A program made the position numbers and the translations under genes. Positions 46,071-57,570 of a DNA stretch of 64,000 nucleotides are shown piece by piece. Position 1 is the first letter of the stretch, and each line of letters begins with the position of its first letter. The DNA comes from Wurfbainia villosa (taxonomy: Eukaryota; Streptophyta; Magnoliopsida; Zingiberales; Zingiberaceae), in the NCBI GenBank assembly GCA_025175895.1, contig CM046003.1:29533245-29597244 (forward strand), given 5' to 3'. The notes beneath the pieces were generated by a model that ran no database searches, was not told where the DNA came from, and was given only the letters and a program-made list of their open reading frames with translations.

Positions 46071-46096
46071 AGTCAAGCTTATAACTTCGCTTGACT
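46071..46096. promoter_or_regulatory. Conserved hairpin before the 3' LTR of element 2
   Basis: AGTCAAGC / GCTTGACT is an 8-bp perfect stem with a 10-base loop, followed by ATTTTT, as at 15864-15889. Confidence 0.7.
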
Positions 46097-46115
46097 ATTT
46101 TTCGGGGTTGACTAA

Positions 46116-47271
46116 TGATACTACTAGTACCTTCTCTACATAATCCTCGATAGAGGGGTTAGCGGGTGACCTAAGATCCGATCCAAAATACACGGCTCAG
46201 CTAAGAAAGGAAAGGAAGATTGGCGCAGGCGAAACGCAGAAGCCATTGGCGAACGCATCGAATCCATTGCGCGGCGAACATCGAAGCCATTGCGCAGGCG
46301 AACATCGGAAGCCATTACCGCAGGCGAATATTGAAAGTCATCGCAGAATATTGAAAGTCAGCGGCGAACGTCGAAGCCATCAGACGAACAAATATTGAAA
46401 GTCATTGAATGCGGGAGAGTTAATGAAAGCAATTGATACGAAAGGAGGCGGACTAACCGCCAAGAGGCCAGTCCAATCTGATCAATACAAGGGGAATTTG
46501 ACATGGGGAAAAGAGGAGTTGGTTCGGGTTGATAAAAAGCCTTAGGGCTAGGTCACCCGTGGGCTATAGACCTAAACTAGCTTCCCTCAACACGGAAGGT
46601 TGAGGGAGATAGTCTAGCCTAGTTTCCCGAAAAATAAAGGAAAGGGTGTTAGGCAATGGCCTGGGAGGTCCCACATAATATTCCAAGGAGTCTTCACTCC
46701 TGATATCTGTAACAGAATTATTCTCCAGGGAAAGGTGGTGGCCACGTGTACGATGGAGATAACCTACGACGTTATGATGAAGGAAGGAAAAGAGATAAAA
46801 GGGGAGAAAGCAAGGAGGAAAAGAGGATCCGCATTCATTCCGATGCAGCAAGAGAGAAGAAGAGGCAAGAGGAGAAGGAAAAAAGGGAACAACCATCTCG
46901 CCGGAGAAGAATGATGGAGATCGGCTATTGCTACCTCTCTTGTATTTTCCTCGTCTTGTAATATCATTGTAAGAGGTCTTTCTCCTCCACCTGCGGAAAC
47001 TTGCTTTCTGTAAAGGAGGACCTTCATAGTGAAAGTACTTAGGCACCGCATCTGGTGAGAAAACTCACCTCCGTGGAGTAGGAATCCTCATTCCGAACTA
47101 CGTTACATCTTGTGTCTGAATCTCGATTGCTGGCGTCAGTTTCTTGCGTTTCATCTACTTCATCCTCTTATTCTCTACTGATTGCGGCCGTGGAGAATCC
47201 TCTGAGACCTCCCTCAGTACTTCACTGCATTGAAAACGGAGCGACCAGATTTTTTTCCCATATCCGCATCA
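46116..47271 (+). repeat. 3' LTR of element 2
   Basis: It is collinear and nearly identical with 31088-32220 except for 46236-46460, where the ordered minisatellite of the 5' LTR is replaced by an irregular mix of the same words (GCGAACATCGAAGCC, GCGCAGGCGAA). Confidence 0.92.
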
Positions 47272-47276
47272 GTATA

Positions 47277-50022
47277 TATTAGTAAAAAATTTAAAACTCC
47301 CTAATACTTTGACAAATATTTAAGTAATATTGAAAATGATAGACATACTTGTTTCTCCTAAATTTATCAGGCAATCTAGTGCACAAAGCTCTGATCAATA
47401 TGAGATTCCATGGAAGGATATATTATATAGAGTTTTATCCTACTTTATAAAAAGTTATTTTCGTGATTCAAATATGTGGTCTCTAGATCATATAGCGATA
47501 ACTTTACTATTATGATAAGACTCTTCTTCTTTTCTCCAAAATTCATCGAGTAAAAATATTTTTTTATCGAAAATCATTATATTTAAAATTTGACACAAAG
47601 TTAAAAAAGCATTAAAAACTCTTATTTTCAACCCCAACTTTAAATCAACTATGGGTCTAATACACCACCTGGATTCCTAGTATTTTTAAAAATTAATTTG
47701 CAAGAAAATTTTCAATCATGATCATTCAACCGTAAGCATATGACATGTAGATAGGTCTTCCTCTTTGCCCCCACATATTCACGCAATAGGTATATGCATG
47801 AGTGCTCTTCACGAGATCTTGAGATCAATTCTAAGTAGATATGAAATATCTTACTGAGTTCTTGATCTCTCCGTGCAAAGGGGGTCATTGTGCCAAGCTA
47901 AAATACTCTGTAATTTATCGCCTTTTATTAAATCGAAGGACCGACGTTTGATGTAAGCGTTATAACATAGATAGGCTTTCCTCTTGATTTATCATTTTTA
48001 TGATTTCTTTATTTTTTGGTGACTTCTATTCCCTCCAGCCTCGTTAGCCAGACTATATTTCATCGTGCATGTTGTACTTTGTTTGTCTTTATATATATAT
48101 ATATTATTTGATTTGATTCTTCATGCAGTTTCATTGTGAAAAAAGAGCACATCCAACTTTGATTATTTGAGTGACACCTTTTGCATATCCACAAAGGAGT
48201 TTGGAGGAATGTACGTCATGTTAAGTCATGATTGTTGATCATCTCTTAGATTGTGAATAATCCATTGCAAATCTCCTTAAATTTTTGTGCATTTGCCTAA
48301 AAAACTCTCTATTCCATATCTTAAAGTTTTACAATTGGTAAACTAATAGATTTCTCTCGGCTATCTTCAATGTAAAGGTGTTTTTATATAACTAATGAGT
48401 TTCTTGGATAATTCCTTTGCTCAACTCCTTTATTAAGAGCCCATATTGTACGTAGAATGATGGCTGTGTTTGCATTGGTCGTCAATTTCTTATTTAATTG
48501 TTCATTCCATCTTGTTGGGTCAATTATTTTTTGATTATCATCTATTGGAGCTTCAAATTCATCTAATTATCATCCACACATCAATTTTTTTTTTGTTTGC
48601 CTCTATCATCTTTAATCAAACAAAGTTTACAATATCAAATAATGGTGTGTTAGTGTCCTAGTAGTTAATAGTCCCTCTTAGAATGTCGTTCCTTGAATGT
48701 TAATTCAAATGTCGGAGTCATTATGAGATCAAATAACTAGTTTCGAGTGGAGCGAGGTGGAGATATAGGGGGTGAGTAGATGACTATAGAATTTGTCTCG
48801 ATAAAATAACATTTAAAATAAAATGGTTAATTCGAAATGTGTATGTGATGATATATTGATTGTGATTATCAAAGTGAATCAAAAGTGAGGAAAAACATAA
48901 AAAAGAAAATATAAATAATGCTAACACATAAAGATATAGCAAGCTCAACAGATGAAACTCTTGCATCATTGCAACTCTCCCATAAACAAGAACACCAAAA
49001 CCATTGCAACTCTACCATAAACAAGAACACCAAAACCATTGCATAGCACTAAGGTAATGGAGCAAATCCTAATAAATTCATCCAAAAGTGGACTATAGCT
49101 AGAAAGCTCCTTACAAACCAAATAATAACAATGAGCTAATTCCTAGAACCCTAGAAAAAAATTCCTCTCGGTAGAAATTAAGGATAAGCGCAAGAGATTA
49201 AACAACATCTCATAATATCACCCTAAAATATGCAACAAAAATAAGATTACCAAAGAACCTAAACAAGTAAATCAAAACTCTAGGTTATTATGATTTGGAC
49301 ACTCAATAAGAATGAAGCACAACTATGGTTCAATGTTCACCTACAAAAGCTGAAAACAAATGTTCTAGACAAATACTAACATAGTCCAATCAATTGGATG
49401 TTAAAAATATGAATGAAGAATGAAATACTACTATTTCAGTAAAAAGGGTTCCTCGATCAACTAGTCATCTCCCAATTGATGCTCAAGTCATTCAATCAAC
49501 TGAAACTGGTATAAAAACAATTTATACCTTACAAAATGCCTTTTGGTCAACTAGACAAACATTCTACTCTACTTGAACTAGCTATTCTAGTTGGCTAGAA
49601 TAATGGTCTAGTTGACGGCTCTCGTCTACCTGGACAATCCCTTTGATCAGCTTATGTGCCTTGTAAGATACCTTATGTCAAACTTGTCACCTTAATCTCA
49701 TAATAAGTTTTGCACACTCAATGAAAATGATCAAATACAAATATCTAACTGAAAAGAAATATCAAAATATCATAATCATGCCTAACACAAGGGAGGAACT
49801 AATATTCCAACATAAGGTACATTGATTGCATTATGTCCACTTTGATCACATCTCCATCAAAACCACCCTATGGGCATGACCCATTGCTCAATGTCCTCAC
49901 TAAATACAAATGAATGTTAAGCATATAAAATCTAAGGGGCTAATGGCAGGAGACAAGTGAATCCAGATAATACCAAGAAATCCTTATTATGGCAAAGAAA
50001 TACCTCTTTAGAGAAGGTTGTC
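47277..50022. other. AT-rich intergenic DNA, no gene seen
   Basis: Apart from a (TA)n run near 48093-48110 and a 35-bp direct duplication at 48967-49043, nothing recognisable is present. Short ORFs are AT-rich and unsupported. Confidence 0.65.
48967..49043. repeat. 35-bp tandem duplication
   Basis: CATTGCAACTCTCCCATAAA followed by CAAGAACACCAAAAC repeats at 48967 and 49002 with one substitution, and a third partial copy begins at 49037. Confidence 0.9.
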
Positions 50023-50208
50023 TCATGACACATCAAGGTTTATGTCAACTAGGTGGTATATCACCTGGGCAGACTCAGAAATTTTAATATATGCCGCATC
50101 ATTTAACCATTGGTCACCCATTTTATTGCAAAGTAGATTTTTTATAATTTTCATAGCTGAAAATGCTCTCTCTATTATGGAAGTTGCAACTAGCAAAATC
50201 AAAGTCAA
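50023..50208 (-). pseudogene. hAT-family transposase, C-terminal fragment
   Basis: The - strand encodes LTLILLVATSIIERAFSAMK then IIKNLLCNKMGDQWLND. This follows the hAT dimerisation domain pattern (ERxFSAMKxIKNxLRNxMGDxWLND) seen in plant TTF-type hAT proteins. The expected continuation after WLND is degraded. The upstream part of the gene would lie to the right, and is cut off by the gypsy insertion starting at 50211. Confidence 0.8.
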
Positions 50209-50210
50209 TT

Positions 50211-51187
50211 GATACTACTGCTATCTCTTTTCTATGAATAAGGTAAAAAGACTTGCGCGTAGGACGCTGTCCGAACCAAGTAGCCGGTTCGGCGGGAGGA
50301 GTCTGAGGAGAATGGTTCGGGCATGTCAGTCTGGGAAAATTGGCTCGGGAGGACGGTTTGAGGGGATTGGCACGGCCGGATGAATTTGAAGATTGATCCG
50401 ATACGAGACGGATGAGAATCGGCTTGGTCTAGCGGGCCTGGAGATGGTTCGGTACGGGAAGAATAAAAGTTGGTTAGGGCTACTGGGAAAAGCCTAAGAG
50501 CTACGCTACACGTGAGCGGTAGGTCTAGGCTAGCTTTATTGAAGGTAAGTGGCTGAAAGGGATAAGCTAGAATATTTTCTGAAATATAGATAAGAAGTTG
50601 TTACACAATAAAAGAGGACCCCCACATAATATTCCGAGGAGCCTTCGCTCCTCGTGTATGTAACAAAATGATTCTCTAGATAAGCAAGGTGGACATATGT
50701 ACGATGAAGGAGGTTCGTGGTAAAATAGCTGGCCAGAGGAAGGAGGATAAAAGGGAGAAGCAGGGCAAGAGGAAAGGGATCCGCATTATTCCAACAAGCG
50801 AGAGACGAAGGCACATCCGAAGGGGAGAGCAACTACATCGTCGGAGAAGGAAACAAGAAGAGTAGTGAGCTCCATCTTTCCGATACTTTCTGTGTATTAA
50901 GCTAATTGTAAGAGGTTTTCTCCTCCACCTCCGGAAGTTCTTTCCGTGAAGGAGAAAGTTTACAGTGAAAGTACTTTGGCACCGTAGCTCGTGGGAGAGC
51001 TCACCCCCGTGGAGTAGGAATCCTTATTCCGAACCACGTTACATCTTGTGTCTTTATTCATTGCTTGTGTTGCGTGCATTTCTTTTCTTCGTACCTCATT
51101 ATTGTTGCAGCCAGAGAGAACCCTCAAGCTTCCTTCATGCTCCCCTGCATTGAAAGGAAGCCAGAAAACTCTTCCACGATCGCATCA
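50211..51187 (+). repeat. 5' LTR of element 3
   Basis: It is 977 bp, the same family as 1840-2823, starts TGATACTACTGCTATC and ends CGATCGCATCA. It has a TATA-like GGATAAAAGGG near 50747. It is followed by a decayed primer site, TTGGCATCGTATGTGAGAA. Confidence 0.9.
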
Positions 51188-51228
51188 GTTGGCATCGTAT
51201 GTGAGAAACTTTTGAGTAAGACATAGAG

Positions 51229-52198
51229 ATGTAGCCAGAGGAGATACATCATCCAGCAGCTTCCTCCGCGGAGGAAAATTCCATCACAATACTACCGTCG
51301 TAGTTGAGAGCCATGGTGGATACCGCTGTGGCTGAGGCCCTTGCTAAAGAGAGGAGAAGGACTGGGTACCTTCATCCTCATTCTGGTGAACCTCCCCCCC
51401 GTGGACCGTCGGCCACAAGAGATGCCCCCTCCACTTCGTACAACCACCAATGTCGAAGCATTGCCTGGGGAGGGATGGGGGGACGAGTGCATCAAGCCAC
51501 TGTGCCAGTAACCCAGGTTCGACGAGAAGAGCAAGGTGAAAGTCATTCAACTAAGGCTCCGGAGATTTACGAGCCCAGTCCTTTCACCATGGACATCCTT
51601 TCTGAAATCCCGCCATCATACTTCAGAAATCCCCAGGTGGACAAGTATGATGGCACGACGGATCTTGAGGAGCATCTATCACAGTTCGCAGGAGCTGCCT
51701 CGCTTCATTATTATACTGACGCCCTCAAGTGTCGGATCTTCCATACCACTTTAATTGGCTCGACGCAAAAATGGTTCCCGGGGTCTATTACTTGTTTTGT
51801 TGATTTTCAGGGGATGTTTTGTCAAGAATTCGCCAGTTGTAAGGCGTACAAGTATGATGCTACCGTCCTGCTGCACATTATGCAGGGGCCCTCAGAGTCA
51901 CTCAGAGGGTATCTTCATCGATTCACTTCCACTGCCAGAAATATCCCCTCAGCAAGATCAGATGCCTTCAGAGTGGTCATTCCGCATGGGCTAAGGGAGG
52001 GTCCTTTCCTTAGCTCACTCTTGAGAAAGCTCGCGGCCAGCTACGAAGAACTGCTGAGCCGCGTAGAAAAATATATTAACGAGGAAGAAGGTTTGAAGGT
52101 CCAGAGAGCCGAACAAGCCTCCGCAATGGTCCCTGCATAAAGAAGTCACCCAACAGCCCCTCGAGCACCTCCCCGACGAGAATATGTACGACCCTTTC
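51229..52198 (+). pseudogene. gag: gag of element 3, 5' fragment
   Basis: The original ATG (51229) is followed directly by TAG (CAG in the other copies). A second TAG precedes the 278-codon frame 51304-52140, which reads MRAMVDTAVAEALAKERRRT and, after a local frame change near 51405-51480, PSYFRNPQVDKYDGTTDLEE, SITCFVDFQGMFCQEFASC and ESLRGYLHRFTSTARN. A stop at 52138 and the insertion at 52199 end it. Confidence 0.88.
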
Positions 52199-53743
52199 TG
52201 TTAGGACCTGTGCCCCCGCTAGAGGGGGGTGAATAGCGATGTGTTCGTTCGTAGATGGAATTCGTTCGCGTGATCGTCTCTACAATTTCGTTAGTACGCA
52301 GCGGAATAGTAATAATAAAAGCAATAACGAAATGAAGCAATCACACACGAACACAATTGTTTTACGTGGTTCGGAACTGCACGGTTCCTAGTCCACGGAT
52401 CGGGTTTGTACGAACCCTAGCGATGCCAATCACACACCACTATAAAACACTCCTTCTCGGAACAATCCGGAGGCGGAGAAACCTCGTACAAGATGATTAC
52501 AACAATAATCAAATAACAACAAGCAAATAAAATGAGATACAATGCAATATAAGTAAAGAAAACGCTTTACAAATGCCTTTCGATTGCTTTCTTGTTGATC
52601 GCTTGAACCGTGGTTGAAGACCCTGATTTGCAGCAGCAAATCGCCTCAAAAACGTCCAAGAAATCACTTTCAAAAATTCTCCCGTCGAGCTCCTTTTATC
52701 CTTACGCGCGACCTGGATTTCCGCCTATCAGTCGACTGCCATAAGTCACCAGTCGACTGATGCCACTGTTGTCGTGAGACAACGACTCGATCCACGCTGG
52801 AAAAACTCCAACGGATCTCTTGGCAGTCATTGCGCGTAATGCCCGGCGCACCGGGCCACGGAGCGCTTCAATGCTCGACCGAACCGGAAGTTATCGCCAC
52901 TGGCGCCGATCGCCGTCGACATCGATCGGCTGCTCCCATGAGCAATGATCGCGAGCAATCGGCTCTTAAACGGCAGTCGAACTCAAGTTGACTCACGGCA
53001 GTTGAACCGGCCATAATGTCAGTCGACTGCCAACCTCAATCATGAGGTTTTAACCCAAGTATGGTGCCCCTATACTTGCTAGACCACCCTTAGCCTAGAC
53101 CTAAGCCTTCTAGCCACCTCCATCAACCTCACGCCTCTCGGATCCCTCCAAGTCATCCATGACTTGTTCATCCATCGCGCTAGCCTCCAGGTGCTTCCAT
53201 CGGCTATGTCATGCTAACGGTGTCTACATCGCCAAGGCACATTGGACTTACGCTGCCAAGACTCCGCTTAGACTTTACACCGCCAATATCGATCCCCTTG
53301 GACTTCTCAAATGCCAAGACCCATGCTTGGACTTTTCCTGGCCAACACATGTTGGACTTTCCATTTGCCAAGACCCATGCTTGGACTTCCCTTATGCCAA
53401 GTACTCAAGACTTGGACTTTCCCAAATGCCAAGTGTCCCACTTGGACTTTCCATGCCAAGTACCCATGACTTGGACTTTACCTTGCCAAGACCCATGCTT
53501 GGACTTTTCCATAATCACATGGTCAACCCTAGTCAACCATTAAGGTCTCCCTCGAGTCAAACTCGAGTCTGGTCAAACATGACCCGGGTCGATTGCTCCA
53601 ACAATCTCCCCAACATATTAACCGACATTAATGTCAAACATCAATGCCAAACCACTTTGTCAAATCCCTTTGTCAAATATCAAAACATCACTCGAGTCAA
53701 ACTCGAGTCTGGTCAATCGTGACCTGTGCCGATTGCACCAACA
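52199..53743 (-). repeat. 3' LTR of element C
   Basis: It is 1545 bp, starts TGTTGGTGCAATCGG and ends GGTCCTAACA (- strand). It has a TATA-like GGATAAAAGG (52690-52699), CCGAACCACGTAAAAC (near 52360), a row of seven short hairpins (53314-53502) and two copies of a CTCGAGTCAAACTCGAG block (53552 and 53693). A scrambled patch at about 52805-53035 differs from the partner LTR. Confidence 0.9.
53314..53502. repeat. Row of seven short hairpins in the LTR of element C
   Basis: Units spaced 26-32 bp apart each hold an inverted repeat before GGACTTT: CCAAGACCCATGCTTGG (three times), CCAACACATGTTGG, CCAAGTACTCAAGACTTGG, CCAAGTGTCCCACTTGG and CCAAGTACCCATGACTTGG. Arms change together (CCAAG/CTTGG, CCAAC/GTTGG, CCAAGT/ACTTGG). 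Confidence 0.88.
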
Positions 53744-55586
53744 ATCTCCCCCTTTTTGATGTTTGACAAAACAAAACTTTGAGTTAGGCCCCTAACTCAA
53801 ATTACCTTATCAATTTCCCAAATTGGTAATTTCACTCTCCCCCTTTTTGACATACATCAAAAAGGTTATCTCTCCAAGGAGGTCAATGTCTCATGTCCCA
53901 ATGAGATCTTATAATCTCCCCCTTGATCCAAAAATACTTAGGATGCCTACCATCTTCCTAGTGATAAATCCTATATCACTTAAGAGAGGCAATCCTATTC
54001 ACTCTCCCAATTTCCAAATTTGGTTTCTCAAAATCCCATCAATTTTTCCAATTGATGATACTCTCCCAATACCTTCTCCCCCTTCAAGAAGAGAAACACA
54101 TCCATCATCCCAAGATGGATAACTCCCCCTAAAGGCTTGCTCCCCCTTGACCATTGCACCAACAATGTCCTTGGGAAGTCCCCAAGCCAATAGGAACTCT
54201 AAACTATCAAAATTAAGGTTCTAAGTTCAAACATGAACTCTTCCACCCTTAAATTTGATATTTTGACCTAACACCTCTCCTAATCCATATCCAATGGATT
54301 TTCACCCTTTATAATGCTTCCCAAAGCATATCCTAGGGTTAGGAGTGATTAGGGACCTTTACCATGGCTGAAAATGGGCTAAACAAACCTTGTTAATGAC
54401 TCGACTCCGATAGTAATCGATCATTGCCACTCCCATCGATCGCCACCACGATCGTGATAACAAAAACTCAATTTTCGATTATCGAAAATGAATTTCGGAA
54501 AATCATAAATAATTATACGTATATCAAAAAATCATGAAATTTGATACGTATAATACCTATGACCAATACAATGGGTGAAAAATATTTGAAAATTATTTTA
54601 CCCATAAAATATCGAAATTGATACAAAATTCAAAAGTGACTAAAAACTTTAAAGTTTAAGCTCACTTTGTATCAATTTCATCAATGGTGATTGCTATCAA
54701 AAGATAGACTTCACCAAGGTTTTTTAAAAGGATTTTAAAATGATTTTGAAAACCTATATTGGATCATGTTCCTTGGGCTCTATGTACATGACTTGTACAC
54801 AAGCTTTCCCAATGATCCACCATTGAAATTAGATGAGTTTTAGTTCATCTAGATGCAAAAACTATGCACCTTGAACTTAACTCATATCCTTGCATCTCAC
54901 ATGTATCTAGCGTGTATAAATACACATACATGTCAATTGAATGTGAGATGTGGGTTTTGATTCATTTAATCTAGGGATTCATGCATTTTCTAAGGCAACC
55001 CTACTTGATTCCCTTATGAATGGGACTCCAAGTCATGCCATAGTCCTTAAATCAATTTTCAATCAAGTTAGTGCATGAAATGATCATGGCATAATGATAG
55101 CATAAGTAAAGCATGACCAATGATCATGATGTCATGGCATAAGATATAATCTAAAAACACATGACATTTACCTAAAGCCTAAGCATACTCATGACATATA
55201 AATGATAGAACATAAACATGATGTCATGACATGACATATGGCAATCAAAAGCATGACATATAAAATATATGGGTATAGTAATACCTAAATTTTAATATTA
55301 ATTTGCCATTTGTTGGGATTAAGTTCATTTTGCCATATTAACCTAAGTTCTCCCAAATGTGCCAAAAACCCAAAATGGCACACTAAGACCTCTAAACCTA
55401 AATTGTGCCAATTTGATCATTTTATCAAACTTCTCAAGATATATTGGCACATCCTAAAATCTTTTAGGATTAAAATCAAAACACATTCCCAAGGTAACCA
55501 TAACCTTGAAAATTACCTAAAATGCCACCTTTATCATGGTTGAGTTAACTACCCATCCAATCAAGGTTGGCACACTCTAAACCCAC
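53744..55586 (-). other. Non-coding 3' region of element C
   Basis: About 1.8 kb lies between the gag end and the polypurine tract. It is AT-rich, with CTCCCCC clusters (the polypurine complement) near 53745, 53840 and 53915. No credible ORF is seen on either strand. Confidence 0.7.
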
Positions 55587-56326
55587 CTAGCGTGAATCAA
55601 TCACGCTCTTAGAGACCCAAAATTTATTTGAGCTCCTAGGGTTAATTAGGTATTCCTTAGGGATAACCTCCCTAGATACCTTCCTAATGACCCTTCTAGG
55701 CTTGGTAGCCTTGGTCATGGTGGTCTTACCTAGGTTGACTCTAGGGGTAACTCCTCTTGCAACCTTCTTAGTGGCCACCCTAGGTTTCCTAGAAACCCTA
55801 GCCACTAGGCAGAACCTTTGGTCAACCTTAGGGATGACTTCCCTATTGACCTTGGTATTCTTAGACCTAGTTTGTGTTCCATAATCAAATGGAACACTAT
55901 GGTAAGCCACCTTAGGCTTAGGTTTGTGACCCAAACCATTCTTGCCCGTGGTTGACTTTTGATTCTTAGGTCATAGATGTTGACTTTGACTTTTGGACCC
56001 TTGACTTAGACCACTAGACCCTTGAACTTGATTTTGTATATTCCTAAGGGTCTTTTCTAGTTTTTCAAGCCTTGACCTCAAGGCTTGGTTCTCTAATTCT
56101 AATTGCCCAATTTTTGAATTTTGATTTAAATCTTGGGCATTGGACTTCCTAGGCATATGCCTAGTCCATTTAGGATTGAAACCTAGGTGTTCTTCTATTT
56201 TCCTAATTGATTCCCTAGGTAAAATATTTTTAGGGACATTAGTCCCAAATTTCTCCTTATTAGAAAGGTAGATATTTTTGGCACCTAAACAAAATTCCCT
56301 ATGTCTAGCATGCTCTTTGTGATAAA
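55587..56326 (-). pseudogene. gag: gag of element C, C-terminal part
   Basis: It continues the gag interrupted by element B: NIYLSNKEKFGTNVPKNIL, then a coiled-coil LELENQALRSRLEKLEKTLR, a stop at 55971, and a Lys/Val-rich end, KEYLINPRSSNKFWVSKSVI. The WVPKS-type end resembles the stretch just before the protease in Sire/Maximus copia elements, where this gag appears to have been cut off. Confidence 0.75.
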
Positions 56327-57507
56327 TGTTAGGGCAATCTCTTGCCGTGATATGGTTTTGATGGTGTGGCAAAGGGTTGAAGTTAGGTTGGTATTGTTGA
56401 TGTGATATGTGCGTTGAAGTCGTACAGGACTTAGTAATTCGCACATGGAGCCGTGGCGAGTTTCACATCTCATGACTCGTGCCTTGAGTCGGTGAAGGAT
56501 AGCTTTGCGGAAGCCGTGCGCTTGGAGCATCCGAGGGACCGCCGGACGAGAAGCTTGGAGTGAAGCCGGAGGAAGTAGACTTCGAGGCAAGAGACGCGAA
56601 GGAGCATTGCAGAGCCGTGCGCCTGATGCTGCCGAGGGACGTGGCCGAGAACGAAGAGAACTTCAAAGGCGAGGGACTCCGAGAAATGAGAGTGAGCGAT
56701 TGTAACCCAGGGAAGGGTAGCTCTTAGGTGAAACTTGGCCATTTGGCCAAGTGTCGGATGGGTTTTCCCGACACGGTCCGACCGCCATGTCATGACTGAT
56801 CGCTTGCTCGAGTCGATGGGTTGATCGACCGTATAAGACCGGTTTAGGGCTTGGCGATCGTGCCATGGCAATGCGATCGCCGAGGAAGCGGCCGATCGAT
56901 GGAGTACGGCGGCACGAGAATGGAGTCGACTTCGGTGAGCACTCGGTCGATCGAGCATCGATCGATGATGGTCCCATCGATCGGTGATGCAATCCGCTGG
57001 ATGGAATCAGCGTGGAAAGTAGCCGTTATTGGGCAGCGGCTACGAGATCGATCGATCGATCGAGGGCATCGATCGATCCTGTGTCAACGGAAGAAACCCT
57101 CTTCCTCTATAAAAGGAAGGGGTAAGGGTTTTGGGAGCCTAATGCTTATGCTCTAATACTCTCCCAAAGATCCCTAAAGCTTTCCATCCTCTTACTCAAG
57201 CTTATTTCCATTCTATTTGTAAGAGGAGTGTTTGTAAAGGTTACCTCCACCTAGCTTGGTGCAAAGGAGAGACCAATAGTGATTGGGTTTCGGAGTGATT
57301 CACCGTGGATGAATCGGACCGTGGATTAGCGGCATAGCCGTGAACCACGTTACATCTCGGTGTTTGTCTTGCTTGCTTATATTTTGCTTGTATTTATTTA
57401 CATTTGTATATTCCGCTTGCGCTAATATTTTGTAGACAAGCAAAATACGACGTCCGACGAATTAGGGCTATTCACCCCCCTCTAGCCGGCCAACCGATCT
57501 CCCAACA
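56327..57507 (+). repeat. 5' LTR of element B
   Basis: It has a TATA box CTCTATAAAAGG at 57108-57114, then TTGTAAGAGG, CTCCACCT and GTGAACCACGTTACATC (57341). A perfect palindrome ACTTGGCCATTTGGCCAAGT lies at 56733-56752. The patch 56770-57080 differs strongly from the 3' LTR while both flanks match almost exactly. Confidence 0.93.
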
Positions 57508-57508
57508 A

Positions 57509-57522
57509 GTGGTATCAGAGCC
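57509..57522 (+). promoter_or_regulatory. Primer binding site of element B
   Basis: GTGGTATCAGAGCC, one base after the LTR, is complementary to the 3' end of initiator tRNA-Met. Confidence 0.93.
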
Positions 57523-57570
57523 AAGTCGTTTGTCAAGGACTAACCGCCACGACAAACACTTCATTAAAAG

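Larger units (their letters stand above)
31088..47271 (+). mobile_element. Ty3/gypsy LTR retrotransposon, Tat lineage (element 2)
   Basis: This is a complete 16.2-kb insertion with identical 5-bp target duplications GTATA at 31083-31087 and 47272-47276. LTRs (1133 and 1156 bp) start TGATACTACT and end CCGCATCA. It has the same plan as element 1: primer site, gag, UAG, pol, antisense a2, hairpin array, antisense a4, a3, a1, then LTR. It is a separate subfamily, since LTR 5' halves and array units differ. Fewer breaks than element 1 suggest a younger age, but it is not intact. Confidence 0.95.
50211..52198 (+). mobile_element. Ty3/gypsy Tat element 3, 5' part only (cut by element C)
   Basis: LTR, degraded primer site and gag match element 1 closely. 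The sequence breaks at 52198 in the middle of the gag Pro-rich region (after ...ACGACCCTTTC) where element C starts. The rest should continue beyond the right edge of the window. Confidence 0.9.

Noticed and set aside
55587..55934. Separate Lys/Val-rich protein gene
   Set aside because: It is the C-terminal continuation of gag of element C after an in-frame stop at 55971.
57400..57530. tRNA-like sequence near GTGGTATCAGAGCC
   Set aside because: Only the primer-site complement is present and no cloverleaf can be formed around it.
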